DNA from: Gammaproteobacteria bacterium
GTDB taxonomy: Bacteria; Pseudomonadota; Gammaproteobacteria; SZUA-229
Reading direction: 5' to 3'
Assembly (NCBI GenBank): GCA_026195255.1
Contig: JAPHSS010000021.1
Location: forward strand, 1 to 61,222
DNA length: 61,222 nucleotides
This document shows, in pieces, positions 41,287-50,776 of this stretch. Made by a program: the position numbers and the translations under genes. The notes below the pieces were generated by a model. The model had not been told where the DNA came from. It made no database searches and saw only the letters and a list, made by a program, of their open reading frames with translations. Each line of letters begins with the position of its first letter. The stretch's first letter is position 1.

Positions 41287-44200
41287 ATGAAATTATATAC
41301 CACCATTAATTATGTATTAGTTGTATGCAGTTTTTTTTTATTAAACGCATGTGAAAGTGATCATAAATTAACAAGTAATAAAAAAGCCAGCAAGGCCTTT
41401 TTTGAAGAAAAGGTTATACCTGTTCTTGAAAATAGGTGCCTTGCCTGTCATGGTGTAAATGAAGATGCTTATAGTGAATTCATGTCAGGTGACAATAAGA
41501 GTTTTTTTTATTTTCCTATAACATCTCAGAATAAAATTTCAGATAGTGAAATTGCTTATAAGGTGACAGTTAGTCATCACCGGGTAGAGTATGGCGAAGC
41601 AGCAGAATTTAGTCATATTGTAAGATCACCATTAACAGAGGAATATGGTGGTATAGCACATAAAGGTCTGGATATTTTCTATTCAACCGATGATGCCGGT
41701 TATAAACTTATGCTGGAATGGCTGAATAAGGAAATTGCAGCTCATCCAGAAAAAAAACAGAGTTTATCTGCTTCAACTCAATTTTTTAAAGATGAAGTTC
41801 AACCTGCACTGGTTAGAAATAGTTGCTTCCTGTCTTCCTGTCATGGGCCTGCCTCGTTTACTGACTTTAAATTGTTACCGCCATTGCCTAATGGTGAATT
41901 CTCTAATGAAATGACAAGTAAAAACAGAACATCTGTTTTAGGTGGTTTAACGCGACTGGTTAATTTAGGGGGTGATTTAAAACTCAGTCGTGTGTTAGTT
42001 AAAAATATACCAATAGAGATGGGTGGTGTACATCAACGGGGTGGTAATAACCAGTTTTTTGAAAACTATGATGATGTAGACGTGGAAAAGATCTTGTCAT
42101 GGATGGCAATGGAAAGAGATGATTTATTTAAGTCTTTATCTATTCGAGGCAAGCCCTTGCTTAATGAATTGCCTGGTGATGAAAAAGGTATTGTATTTAT
42201 TCGTGGACCACGGCATATGCCACGTAAATACTTCTCATTTGATGAGTTTTATCCCGGTTCTAATATTTACTTCTTTGATGGTGTCAGCGAAAGTCAAATT
42301 ACGTTCTTTAAAAATTCAGAGATTCAGTCACTTGATGTCAGTTATGATGCAAGAAAAGTTGTTTTCTCTAAGAAAGATAATAAAGATACGGGCTTCAGGG
42401 TTTTTGAAGTAGATTTAGAATCAAAAGAAATAAAACAACTGAGTACTGCTACAGATACAAAAGGTGAAATTGTTCATCATATTGATCCTGTTTATAGTCC
42501 TAATTATTCATTAGAGCATAATGAGGGTTACGATCTAAGTGATGTTGTTATTAGTTATGCTAGTAATGTCGCAGGTGACTATGTTGCGTCTGAGCCATGG
42601 GGAATTATTGGCGAGGCGGATAATACAGATAAACCGTCGAGTACAATTATTACGGATAAACAACGACATGAAAAAGCCGGTACATTTACAAATTTAAATT
42701 TGAGTTTTGTAAAAGGCCCCAATAAAGGACTTTGGCGAAAGATTATTAAACACACTAAAAACAAGTTAATACTCGACAAAGCTTTACCCCATGCTGTGGA
42801 TATTAATAGCATTTATGTCATAGAACAGCCACAGAGAAATTATTCATCGGCTTACGATATCTGGCGTTTTAAACCGGGTTCATTTAAAGAGACAAATCGT
42901 CGAATGACATGGGGTTTTAATCAGGAGCGCAGGCCTACGCTAAGAACCAGTGGCGAAGTGATGGCGACATCAGTGCGTAATCTGGGTTATCAGGATGATA
43001 AACCGGTTTTTAATGGCGCCATATTTCGCATGCAGGCGGGCGGTTTTGATTTTCACCCTCATGGTGGTGAGCGTTCTCAATATGCACTGCACAGTGATGC
43101 ACGGGAAATGCCCCAGGGTCTTGAAGTTAAAACTTTACATGACCCACGAAATTACTGGGGTGGCGGTCAGTTGGCATTAGTCGATCATGGTTTTGGTTCA
43201 TCCACTGAAGCCAATAACCCCATGGATGATATTCCACTAACAGAAAATTATAATGAGGTTGATTTTTCATCGTTACCACGTTACATATCTGAGATGGTGG
43301 TATTTGATAAAAATATCAATCATACCGGTGTATCAGAAGCGGGTGCCTTTCGTGACCCTTATCCTGTAGTGGATGGCTCAATCCTGGTTTCTCATGTAAC
43401 TAATAAGATCGATCATCTAGATAAAAATGCAGACCCGGACTGGGATATTTATCGAATAGAATTTGAAGGTTCACTGCAGGCAGAAGATCGTCATCAAATT
43501 GGAGCTTATAAAAAAATACGTTTAGATAAAATTTCTACTGATGCCGCTGAATACAATCCAAGACCCGTGGTTATTCGTTTGCACGAAAATCGTCATCATC
43601 CTCTGAAACATCAAAAATTTGTAAGTGGGCATAAACCCAATGTAGTAGACGGTGTAAAACGTATGCCAGCTGATATACCAGCAGAAGTTGAGGTTTATGA
43701 TTTTGATTTACTGGCTTCATTTTTAACAAATTTCACGCAAACCGGCACAAGAAATATTTTACCTGAAGGTGTAGTCAAGTCTGTTCGGGTTATTGGTGTC
43801 TTACCACTAACAAAGCTGGATACTCAAAATATCAGTGATGACGATCCGTTTGCCACTGCGGTAAGTAAGGGTGTGCATACTAAAAAGCTGATTATTGATG
43901 AGGTGTCTTTAGCATCGGACAGTTCAATGTATGTGCAGGTACCGGCAAATATTGCCTGGATAGTGCAGGCATTAGATAAAGATAAACGGGCAATATTTAC
44001 CCTGCAGCGTATGTTTTATACACAACCAGGAGAACGATTTACCCTTTCTATACCAAGGAGTAAGTTTGTTAACACCTGTGGAGGTTGTCATGGCTCTTTA
44101 ACCAGTGAACCCATGCAGGGAATAGGTCCGGCTGATATTGTTACTGAGGCATCCAGGGTGGTAGCAAACTGGAATCAGCAGGAACAAAAAAGAAGATCAC

Positions 44201-44553
44201 CCTCAGCCATGGGTTTAAAATTAACTGATTATACTTCGATTGACTTTGTTAAAGATATTCAGCCTGTTTTAAATAAACATTGTGTCAAGTGTCATACTGA
44301 TGGTGAGCTGAATTTAAGTGACTTAAAAACACGTCATTATAATCAGGCATATGAAAGCTTGCATCAATTACGAGATCCTCAGAGCCGTGATTTTGCGGAT
44401 AAAAAATACATTAATGAACGTGAAGCGCTGTCATCACAAAGTTTATTAATTGATAAGTTAATGACTAAAGATCACAACTATCTTAATGAAAATGAGCTTT
44501 TAATGTTAATTCGCTGGATAGATATAGGCGCGACTTATAAAGGCGTGTTTTGA
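41287..44553 (+). CDS. Tetraheme lipoprotein related to hydrazine synthase alpha subunit (HzsA-like)
   Basis: About 1088 residues from the ATG at 41287. A lipoprotein signal ends in LLNAC (Cys22). Four c-type haem motifs: CLACH (51-55), CFLSSCH (180-186, an expanded CX4CH), CGGCH (931-935) and CVKCH (999-1003). Between the N- and C-terminal haem pairs lies a propeller-like region with repeated strands (DIWRFKPGSF; NGAIFRMQAGGFDFHPHGGE). The segment QALDKDKRAIFTLQR, MFYTQPGERF just before CGGCH is the part I recognise from the hydrazine synthase alpha family. That subunit makes hydrazine in anammox bacteria; here the reaction is unknown. First gene of a coupled eight-gene operon. Confidence 0.75.
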   Translation: MKLYTTINYVLVVCSFFLLNACESDHKLTSNKKASKAFFEEKVIPVLENRCLACHGVNEDAYSEFMSGDNKSFFYFPITSQNKISDSEIAYKVTVSHHRVEYGEAAEFSHIVRSPLTEEYGGIAHKGLDIFYSTDDAGYKLMLEWLNKEIAAHPEKKQSLSASTQFFKDEVQPALVRNSCFLSSCHGPASFTDFKLLPPLPNGEFSNEMTSKNRTSVLGGLTRLVNLGGDLKLSRVLVKNIPIEMGGVHQRGGNNQFFENYDDVDVEKILSWMAMERDDLFKSLSIRGKPLLNELPGDEKGIVFIRGPRHMPRKYFSFDEFYPGSNIYFFDGVSESQITFFKNSEIQSLDVSYDARKVVFSKKDNKDTGFRVFEVDLESKEIKQLSTATDTKGEIVHHIDPVYSPNYSLEHNEGYDLSDVVISYASNVAGDYVASEPWGIIGEADNTDKPSSTIITDKQRHEKAGTFTNLNLSFVKGPNKGLWRKIIKHTKNKLILDKALPHAVDINSIYVIEQPQRNYSSAYDIWRFKPGSFKETNRRMTWGFNQERRPTLRTSGEVMATSVRNLGYQDDKPVFNGAIFRMQAGGFDFHPHGGERSQYALHSDAREMPQGLEVKTLHDPRNYWGGGQLALVDHGFGSSTEANNPMDDIPLTENYNEVDFSSLPRYISEMVVFDKNINHTGVSEAGAFRDPYPVVDGSILVSHVTNKIDHLDKNADPDWDIYRIEFEGSLQAEDRHQIGAYKKIRLDKISTDAAEYNPRPVVIRLHENRHHPLKHQKFVSGHKPNVVDGVKRMPADIPAEVEVYDFDLLASFLTNFTQTGTRNILPEGVVKSVRVIGVLPLTKLDTQNISDDDPFATAVSKGVHTKKLIIDEVSLASDSSMYVQVPANIAWIVQALDKDKRAIFTLQRMFYTQPGERFTLSIPRSKFVNTCGGCHGSLTSEPMQGIGPADIVTEASRVVANWNQQEQKRRSPSAMGLKLTDYTSIDFVKDIQPVLNKHCVKCHTDGELNLSDLKTRHYNQAYESLHQLRDPQSRDFADKKYINEREALSSQSLLIDKLMTKDHNYLNENELLMLIRWIDIGATYKGVF

Positions 44554-44555
44554 TA

Positions 44556-47500
44556 ATGTTTAAAAATGTAAAAACATTTATTGTCCTCTTTTTAATTAGC
44601 TTTAGTGGTTTAACTAATGCGCAAGAAGTTTATTATGCTTCAGCATTCGACAAACTGACTTCATCGGTGTGGCGTTATAATAGTGAATTTAAAAAACATG
44701 ATTTAACCCCGGTGCTAAATAATGTACCAGTTCAGGCAAAACAGCCGCATCGAGATAAACCCACAAGGGTTACGCTTAATAAAGAGGCCACCAGGTTATA
44801 TGTGACATTGCAGGGCACTGAAAATAACCCACAAAATAAACTCGCGGTGGTGGATGTTGCAACGAATAAAGTCATTAAGCGAATCGAAGTAGGTAGCAGG
44901 CCTTATACCTCAGTGTTACACCCGGGTGGTAAATTTCTCGTGGTAACAAATGAGTTCTCAAATTATGCCTCAGTAATTGATACGCGAATCGATGAAGTCG
45001 TCAATATTATTGAGCTTGATTATTATGCACAAGATATTACTTTTTCTAAAGATGGTAAGAGGGCATGGGTTGCCAGTCGTTATTTAGACCAGGTTCTGCT
45101 TATTGATATAGTTGAAACAGATAAACATCTTAATGGAAAAATTAAAGTACAGGGTGGTTTCAATGATGAAGAGTTTTACGGTGGTTATTCTATTTCTAAA
45201 CAAACACTTAATGACTTATATATTCGAGGTTTTACAGATAAACAAATAGATAAAGCTAATCAACATAGCTCACAGGGTATTAATGCTATTTTAAGGTCCA
45301 GGTGTGCAAGCTGTCATAATGAAGCAGCGGGTGGCTTTGTTTCTGGCCCTGATGTTAAGTTAAACTTTTTATCAGCAGTTGCAAATTCAATTGGTGGTGA
45401 TGCCTATAATAGCCCCTTATTAAGAGCCGTTTTGCCAAAAACTATGGGTGGATTTGGTGATGAAAAAATCACGCCAGAATTTCATCCCGGTGGTGTGTTG
45501 TTTGAAAAAGGTGAAAATGATTTAGAAATAATAGTTGAATGGATAAATCAGGGTTATGGTGGTCCGGGAATACCGGTAGGTAATGAGCAGGCTCATCCAA
45601 AAGATTTGGCTCTATACGGTCGATATTTGTTTGTTGGTAATACCGGTACGATGGATGTAGCGGTAATAGATACCCAGACAAACAAACTCATCGGTAGCAT
45701 TTATACAGGCAATGTCGCCAGTCATTTAATAATAAAAGACAATACCTTAATGGTGTTTACCATGGGTGCGGGTTTTGGTGCGACCAAAGAACGTGATCCA
45801 TATGGTGCAGAAAGCTGGGATAAAAATAACCCGGCAGCTCAGTATACTGTATTAAGAGATCCCACCCGGGGTTATGACGCCTATCCTGTTGATAAGCAGT
45901 TTGTCATGGGTGATTTTGACGCAGTTGATGGAACATGGAATTTTAAAATGCGTGATATTCAAAATGATATCATTGTTATTGATTTAACTTCGATTGATTT
46001 CAACACACTTTCAAAAAATAGTTCACCTGATTATTTTCTTAAAACTAATAAATATGAAGCACATAAAAACTGGGTGAGGTACACATCTGATACAGCTGAA
46101 GCTACTACGGGTGATGTTAAAGGTGATATACCGCCAGAGTTGCAGCGCGTCCCCGGGTCTTTTCCAGAATGGTCTGTAACACTTGACGATAAACTTTATG
46201 TGAGTATGTCCGGTACATTTGAAATTATTGAATGGCAGATAAACCACAATCCTGATGAACCTGCAGATCGACTTATTCCATTACGAAAATTTGATGTAGG
46301 TTTCAGGCCAGTGGGCATTACCGCTGCGAACGATAAATTATTTGTTGCAAATCAGATGAGTGAAACCATTACCATTATTGATCTGCATAATCCTCAAAAT
46401 ATTACTGAAATTATTGTAGGTGACTTAACTGAACCCGCCGTAACTACCGATGTAGAGCGTGGTGATATGCTTGTTCATTCAAGCGTTTTTAGCTCTGATG
46501 GCGACACATCCTGTGCACATTGTCATTATCGTGATACAGGTGATGGCCGTGCCTGGGGTGCAGCAGAGGTAGTGGGGCAGAATAGATGGGGGCATTTAAC
46601 ACCGGGTGGAACACTGGGTATTCCACAAATAAAAAATATGTTTGCCATTCAACCGTTTTATTTTGAAGGCACGCATACTCTAGAAGAGGGTCAGGGTGCC
46701 GATATCAATGAACCAGCGAGTTCTATTGATTTCGACAGGCCTGTATGGACAGGTGATTTCAGTAATCTGGTTTCACCTGTCGCTGATGATAAACGGCGTT
46801 TAATGCATGAAGAACTAAAAGAACGTGTCGAAGTGAATAAGTTGGGTAAAAAATGGTATGACCTTGAACATAGGCGTAATGAGTTTTTCAAAACCCAGTC
46901 AAAAAAATATTTTAATAAAGCCTATTCTCTGGCCGAGTTTTATCCCTTTGTCGCTGCCTGGATGGGACAGGAAAATCGTTTATTGCCAACACCTTTTGAT
47001 AAACAGCACCCTTCCGTAAAACGGGGTAAGCAGTTATTTAACTCTGCGCAGGTTATGTGCGGGGTATGTCATACGTCTCCCGAGTTCACTAATAAAACCC
47101 AACTACTTGCAAATAATGATCGGCGTGCATTGCCACAATTAACCACCATGACAAGACGAGATGCATCATATTCGCTGGCGAGTGTTTTCGCAATGGAAAC
47201 AGTAAATGGTGATCCTTTAGGGTTAAAACATGAAGATAAGGGGCGCTTTGAAGAAAAGGAAGGTACATTTACAACCATGACACTGCGCGGAATTTTTGAT
47301 AGACCGCCGGTTTTCTTACATCATGCACGCGCAAGGTCTTTGCGTGAAGTTTTACTAACACCTGAGCACCCAGCAGCGAGAAAATTCTTAATGCCAGTTA
47401 TGACAGGTGATGAAGTTGTAAGAAAAGATAAAAAAGAAATTGGTTTTAATGAATTAACAGAAAGAACTTTAAAAGGTGATTTAGATAAACAAAATAGAGT

Positions 47501-47582
47501 CATTGATTCACATGGTGGTACATCACATTTAAGACCTGGCCAGATAGAGGACCTGCTTAATTTTATGAAGGTAATAGAATAA
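44556..47582 (+). CDS. Propeller plus MauG-like triheme protein, HzsB-HzsC fusion-like
   Basis: About 1008 residues, exported (signal cleaved near GLTNA). Residues 25-620 form a YVTN-type seven-bladed propeller (KLAVVDVATNKVIKRIEVGS; YASVIDTRIDEVVNIIEL; ETITIIDLHNPQNITEI). A haem motif CASCH (250-254) is inserted within it. Residues 625-1008 are a MauG/diheme peroxidase domain with CAHCH (653-657) and CGVCH (835-839) and a terminal HLRPGQIEDLLNFMK. In anammox hydrazine synthase the beta subunit is a propeller and gamma a MauG-like diheme protein, fused in some species. Start follows the previous stop by two bases. Confidence 0.75.
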   Translation: MFKNVKTFIVLFLISFSGLTNAQEVYYASAFDKLTSSVWRYNSEFKKHDLTPVLNNVPVQAKQPHRDKPTRVTLNKEATRLYVTLQGTENNPQNKLAVVDVATNKVIKRIEVGSRPYTSVLHPGGKFLVVTNEFSNYASVIDTRIDEVVNIIELDYYAQDITFSKDGKRAWVASRYLDQVLLIDIVETDKHLNGKIKVQGGFNDEEFYGGYSISKQTLNDLYIRGFTDKQIDKANQHSSQGINAILRSRCASCHNEAAGGFVSGPDVKLNFLSAVANSIGGDAYNSPLLRAVLPKTMGGFGDEKITPEFHPGGVLFEKGENDLEIIVEWINQGYGGPGIPVGNEQAHPKDLALYGRYLFVGNTGTMDVAVIDTQTNKLIGSIYTGNVASHLIIKDNTLMVFTMGAGFGATKERDPYGAESWDKNNPAAQYTVLRDPTRGYDAYPVDKQFVMGDFDAVDGTWNFKMRDIQNDIIVIDLTSIDFNTLSKNSSPDYFLKTNKYEAHKNWVRYTSDTAEATTGDVKGDIPPELQRVPGSFPEWSVTLDDKLYVSMSGTFEIIEWQINHNPDEPADRLIPLRKFDVGFRPVGITAANDKLFVANQMSETITIIDLHNPQNITEIIVGDLTEPAVTTDVERGDMLVHSSVFSSDGDTSCAHCHYRDTGDGRAWGAAEVVGQNRWGHLTPGGTLGIPQIKNMFAIQPFYFEGTHTLEEGQGADINEPASSIDFDRPVWTGDFSNLVSPVADDKRRLMHEELKERVEVNKLGKKWYDLEHRRNEFFKTQSKKYFNKAYSLAEFYPFVAAWMGQENRLLPTPFDKQHPSVKRGKQLFNSAQVMCGVCHTSPEFTNKTQLLANNDRRALPQLTTMTRRDASYSLASVFAMETVNGDPLGLKHEDKGRFEEKEGTFTTMTLRGIFDRPPVFLHHARARSLREVLLTPEHPAARKFLMPVMTGDEVVRKDKKEIGFNELTERTLKGDLDKQNRVIDSHGGTSHLRPGQIEDLLNFMKVIE

Positions 47583-48676
47583 TGAAAAAGTGGATGATAT
47601 TCATTATCGTTGTTGGTTTGTCTTTAGTATATGGTCTTATGTATAAAGATAAAATAGTAGACGAAACTCAGCATCAAACAGAGCACGATACAAATCACGT
47701 AGATGAAAGTGTGATTAAAAGACCTGTTTATGAAACTTCACAATATAAATTATCTGAGCTGGTTAAGCGTGAAGTTGTTTTAATGGGCTCACAGTTTATT
47801 TTTGTTGTTGAAGCTCCAGAGAAACTTGCGCTTCAGATTATAACAAAAATAACAGAGAATTTATTAACACTTGAGTCGAAAATAAGTTCCTGGAAACCCG
47901 GTAGTGATGTTTTTCTTTTAAATCAACAAGCAGGTAAATGGATTAAGGTAAGTCAGCAAACGATGAGTTTATTGCTGTTATCGAAGCGGGCTTTTGAAGA
48001 TACCGATGGTGATTTTGATGTGACGATAGGCTCTGTCTGGGATTTGTATCCATTTCGGGATCAAACGCGGGATTTACCCGATGATACGGAAATACAGCAG
48101 CAATTACAGTTTGTGGGTACAGATAAAATTGAATTAAATCAATCTGAAATGAAAGTCAGAATCCCCAGGGGCATGAAAATAAATTTAGGCGGTATTGGAA
48201 AAGGTTATGCCGCCGAGTTTGCGATCAGCCTATTACGCGAGATGGGTATAAAAAATGCCGCAGTTAGTGCCGGTGGTGATGTTTATCTAATGGGAAAAAA
48301 ATCAAACGGGCCCTGGAATATCAGTATTGAAAATCCCCGTTGGAAAGGCCAGGTAATAGAGCAGTTCTCAATAGCTGACTATGCTGTGGCAACTTCGGGT
48401 GATAATCAGCGTTATATTAAACACAAGGGCAAACGTTATAGTCATATTATAAACCCGAAAACGGGTAAACCAGCCAACGGCACTCAAAGTGTCACCATTT
48501 TAACGAAAGATGCGGCACTTGCCGATGTCTATGCAACAGCAGTATCTGTTAAAGGCGCAATCGAGGGTATGCGTTGGGTGAATAACAAAGAAAATATTGA
48601 AGCTTTAATTATTGATGACAACAGTAGCGTGACTCGTTCTACAGGCTGGGAAACCTTAACTAAGGGGTTACAATAA
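47582..48676 (+). CDS. apbE: FAD:protein FMN transferase (ApbE)
   Basis: ApbE attaches FMN covalently to Ser/Thr of extracytoplasmic flavoproteins such as NqrB, NqrC, RnfD and RnfG. The 364-residue protein has an N-terminal membrane anchor (WMIFIIVVGLSLVYGLMY), then LGGIGKGYAAEFA, AVSAGGDVYLMG, VATSGDNQRYIKHKGKRY with SHIINPKTGKPA, and the metal site in ALADVYATAVS. All key motifs are present. It overlaps its neighbours by one base on both sides. The obvious client is the RnfD-like protein encoded three genes later. Confidence 0.93.
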   Translation: MKKWMIFIIVVGLSLVYGLMYKDKIVDETQHQTEHDTNHVDESVIKRPVYETSQYKLSELVKREVVLMGSQFIFVVEAPEKLALQIITKITENLLTLESKISSWKPGSDVFLLNQQAGKWIKVSQQTMSLLLLSKRAFEDTDGDFDVTIGSVWDLYPFRDQTRDLPDDTEIQQQLQFVGTDKIELNQSEMKVRIPRGMKINLGGIGKGYAAEFAISLLREMGIKNAAVSAGGDVYLMGKKSNGPWNISIENPRWKGQVIEQFSIADYAVATSGDNQRYIKHKGKRYSHIINPKTGKPANGTQSVTILTKDAALADVYATAVSVKGAIEGMRWVNNKENIEALIIDDNSSVTRSTGWETLTKGLQ

Positions 48677-49314
48677 TGTTACGTTTCTGTGTGGTTTTAA
48701 TGGCCTTGTGCTGTTCACTTATTGCTAAGGCTGATACATTACAAAAGATAGATACTATTGAAGTCACTAATAAGGCTTATACAGAATTTATAACTGCACA
48801 TCCAGAACATAAACTACCGAAATACTGGAAAGAGTATCGTTCGGCTTTTTTTATAAACTCAGTAGCTTCAAAATTATCACCTTTTAATGAAAATACATTC
48901 AAAAAACCAGATCACCCGGTTGTTGGGGTGAACTGGTATTCTGCAAAGGCGTATTGTAAATGGCGTGGTAAGAAGTTACCGACACATGCCCAGTGGATGA
49001 AATATGCAGGTGATTCAGATGGACGAATCTGGCCCTGGGGTAATCAATGGGATTACAAAAAAGCCAATACGGGTGGTGAGAAATGGGCAGAAAATGATGG
49101 TTATACTTATTCTGCACCTTCTAAATCATTTGAAAAAGGTATGTCACCTTATAATGTATTAAATATGGCAGGTAACGTTGCCGAGTGGGTAGAAGAAAAA
49201 CGTGTTGTAGGTGGTAGTTCAAATAGTAGTCCATCAGGTGTCAGTATTAAGGCTTATATTGAACGTGATGCGGAATATAGAAGTTTTGATATTGGCTTCA
49301 GGTGTATAAAATAA
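48676..49314 (+). CDS. Secreted formylglycine-generating-enzyme-fold protein
   Basis: A 212-residue exported protein (signal LMALCCSLIAKADT) with an FGE-sulfatase/SUMF1 fold: HPVVGVNWYSAKAYCKWRGK followed by KLPTHAQWMKYAGDSDGRIW, PWGNQWDYKKAN, PYNVLNMAGNVAEWVEE and the terminal SFDIGFRCIK. The copper-binding cysteine pair of true formylglycine-generating enzymes is not evident, and no sulfatase is nearby. It may be a ligand-binding or structural subunit for the multihaem proteins. One-base overlaps with apbE and the cytochrome gene place it firmly in the operon. Confidence 0.83.
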   Translation: MLRFCVVLMALCCSLIAKADTLQKIDTIEVTNKAYTEFITAHPEHKLPKYWKEYRSAFFINSVASKLSPFNENTFKKPDHPVVGVNWYSAKAYCKWRGKKLPTHAQWMKYAGDSDGRIWPWGNQWDYKKANTGGEKWAENDGYTYSAPSKSFEKGMSPYNVLNMAGNVAEWVEEKRVVGGSSNSSPSGVSIKAYIERDAEYRSFDIGFRCIK

Positions 49315-49862
49315 TGACACGCCTGATAACAAAATTTAATTTTGTGAAGCCGCGATATATTGTGTTTTTGCTGTTGTTTTTCATTATTGTAATAATGGCA
49401 ATTAGTAATTCATTTTTTAAAAATAATGTACATGAGTGGCGTTATGACGGTAAATGTAAACAATGCCATTCTCAGCATGAACATATAAAAAATGAAATTA
49501 AAGATATAAAGCCGGCTTTGCTTATTCCACCGCCTAAAACACATAATGAGCAGTTTCGTCGATATACTCATGGTAGAACAGAAAACTTTTCTTACCAGCG
49601 TTGCGTTTCATGTCATATAAAGTACGAGTGTGAATCTTGTCATAATACACTTCCAGAAAGCCACACGAGTGATTTTGTTAATCCGTCAGGTGATGGCCTG
49701 GAACGGCATATTATGTTAGCTAGCATTAATCCATCATCATGCTTAACCTGCCATAAATCATTTGTAGTGGCGTGTGTAGAGTGCCACACAGCTTCAGAAG
49801 TAAAACCATGGCAGGAAGCTGCAGAAAACAGGCTGCAAGGTAAAATGGAGTCGCCGGAGTGA
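49314..49862 (+). CDS. Membrane-anchored pentaheme cytochrome c
   Basis: 182 residues from the ATG overlapping the previous stop. A single N-terminal helix (YIVFLLLFFIIVIMAI) anchors it with the haems outside. Five haem motifs: CKQCH (48-52), CVSCH (97-101), CESCH (106-110), CLTCH (143-147) and CVECH (154-158). Extra His residues (HSQHEH, THNE, YTHGR, ERHIM) could be distal ligands. It resembles small NapC/c3-like electron carriers but does not match one that I can name. It likely relays electrons between the RnfD-like membrane protein and the periplasmic haem proteins. Confidence 0.9.
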   Translation: MTRLITKFNFVKPRYIVFLLLFFIIVIMAISNSFFKNNVHEWRYDGKCKQCHSQHEHIKNEIKDIKPALLIPPPKTHNEQFRRYTHGRTENFSYQRCVSCHIKYECESCHNTLPESHTSDFVNPSGDGLERHIMLASINPSSCLTCHKSFVVACVECHTASEVKPWQEAAENRLQGKMESPE

Positions 49863-49864
49863 TG

Positions 49865-50776
49865 ATGAATATCAAAGAATTTCGTCAGACTGTAGGTGCT
49901 AAATGGAGTACCTTTATTCTGCTCTTGCCTTTGGCTATTTTTGGCAGTATTTATTTTGGTATTAATGCCTTTTTTGTTTTGCTTGTGTCAACGTTAAGCA
50001 CAATGTTAGCCGGTGCGATAATACAATGGTCAAATGGTGGTGTAGTAAAAATATTTAACCCGGGTAGCATGATAACAGGCTTGTTAATGGGTTTAACACT
50101 CAGTCCCTTAACGCCATTTTATATGATTATAATCGGTGGGTTTGTTGCTGAGTATATTGGCAAGCAGGCTTTACCTGCATTGAGTAAGGGTAAAATAGGT
50201 AATATTTTTAACCCTGCTGTTTTAGGGCGTGCTGTTATCGCAGTTTTAGAAAACTTCGATCCAGTTCCTTATGCAGATTTAGCCAGCGGCGCCAGTTTAT
50301 TATTTAAAGAAGCAGGTGGTATGTTGCAACCCTATTACTGGGATGCCTTTTTAGGCTTTACTAAAGGCTCTATAGGTGAAACCAGTACTTTATTATTATT
50401 GATTGTTGGTTTTTTAATGTTGCGTTATGTGGTGATTAAGAGAGAAGCTGCTATCACAATGTTATTAACAGTACCTGTTATGGTTTTTATACTGCCAGAA
50501 ACTCCTGAAATAGTTGGCCATGCGCCCTGGATGTCTGAACCCCTGGTGTACTTAATGGGAGGCCCAACCTTATTGATGGCGTTCTTTTTTGTGACCGCAC
50601 CAGAAACCTCTCCAAATACTATAAAAGGTGGAATTGTATTTGGTATGGGTGTGGCTGTATTGTCTGTATTGGGGAAAATGTATACCAGTATTGCAGGTGT
50701 CGAAATGTACGCCATTTTAATAATGAATCTGATGATTCCCCTGTTGAATAGTAAAAGGTTTAGATATGCAGGTTGA
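49865..50776 (+). CDS. RnfD/NqrB-family membrane flavoprotein subunit
   Basis: About 303 residues from the ATG at 49865, the start best spaced from GGAG (49856-49859). About eight to ten hydrophobic segments and the family stretches VKIFNPGSMITGLLMGLTLS and GKIGNIFNPAVLGRA identify the NqrB/RnfD family. The covalent flavin site is seen as DLASGASLL (about residues 138-146), where NqrB/RnfD have SGAT; Ser144 replaces Thr. In Nqr and Rnf the protein passes electrons across the membrane. No RnfA, B, E or G is encoded here, so this is a lone RnfD-type subunit in a new setting. Confidence 0.88.
   Translation: MNIKEFRQTVGAKWSTFILLLPLAIFGSIYFGINAFFVLLVSTLSTMLAGAIIQWSNGGVVKIFNPGSMITGLLMGLTLSPLTPFYMIIIGGFVAEYIGKQALPALSKGKIGNIFNPAVLGRAVIAVLENFDPVPYADLASGASLLFKEAGGMLQPYYWDAFLGFTKGSIGETSTLLLLIVGFLMLRYVVIKREAAITMLLTVPVMVFILPETPEIVGHAPWMSEPLVYLMGGPTLLMAFFFVTAPETSPNTIKGGIVFGMGVAVLSVLGKMYTSIAGVEMYAILIMNLMIPLLNSKRFRYAG

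Noticed and set aside
48676-49314. True sulfatase-activating formylglycine-generating enzyme
   Set aside because: Only the fold is supported. The catalytic Cys pair is not evident and there is no sulfatase gene in the window.
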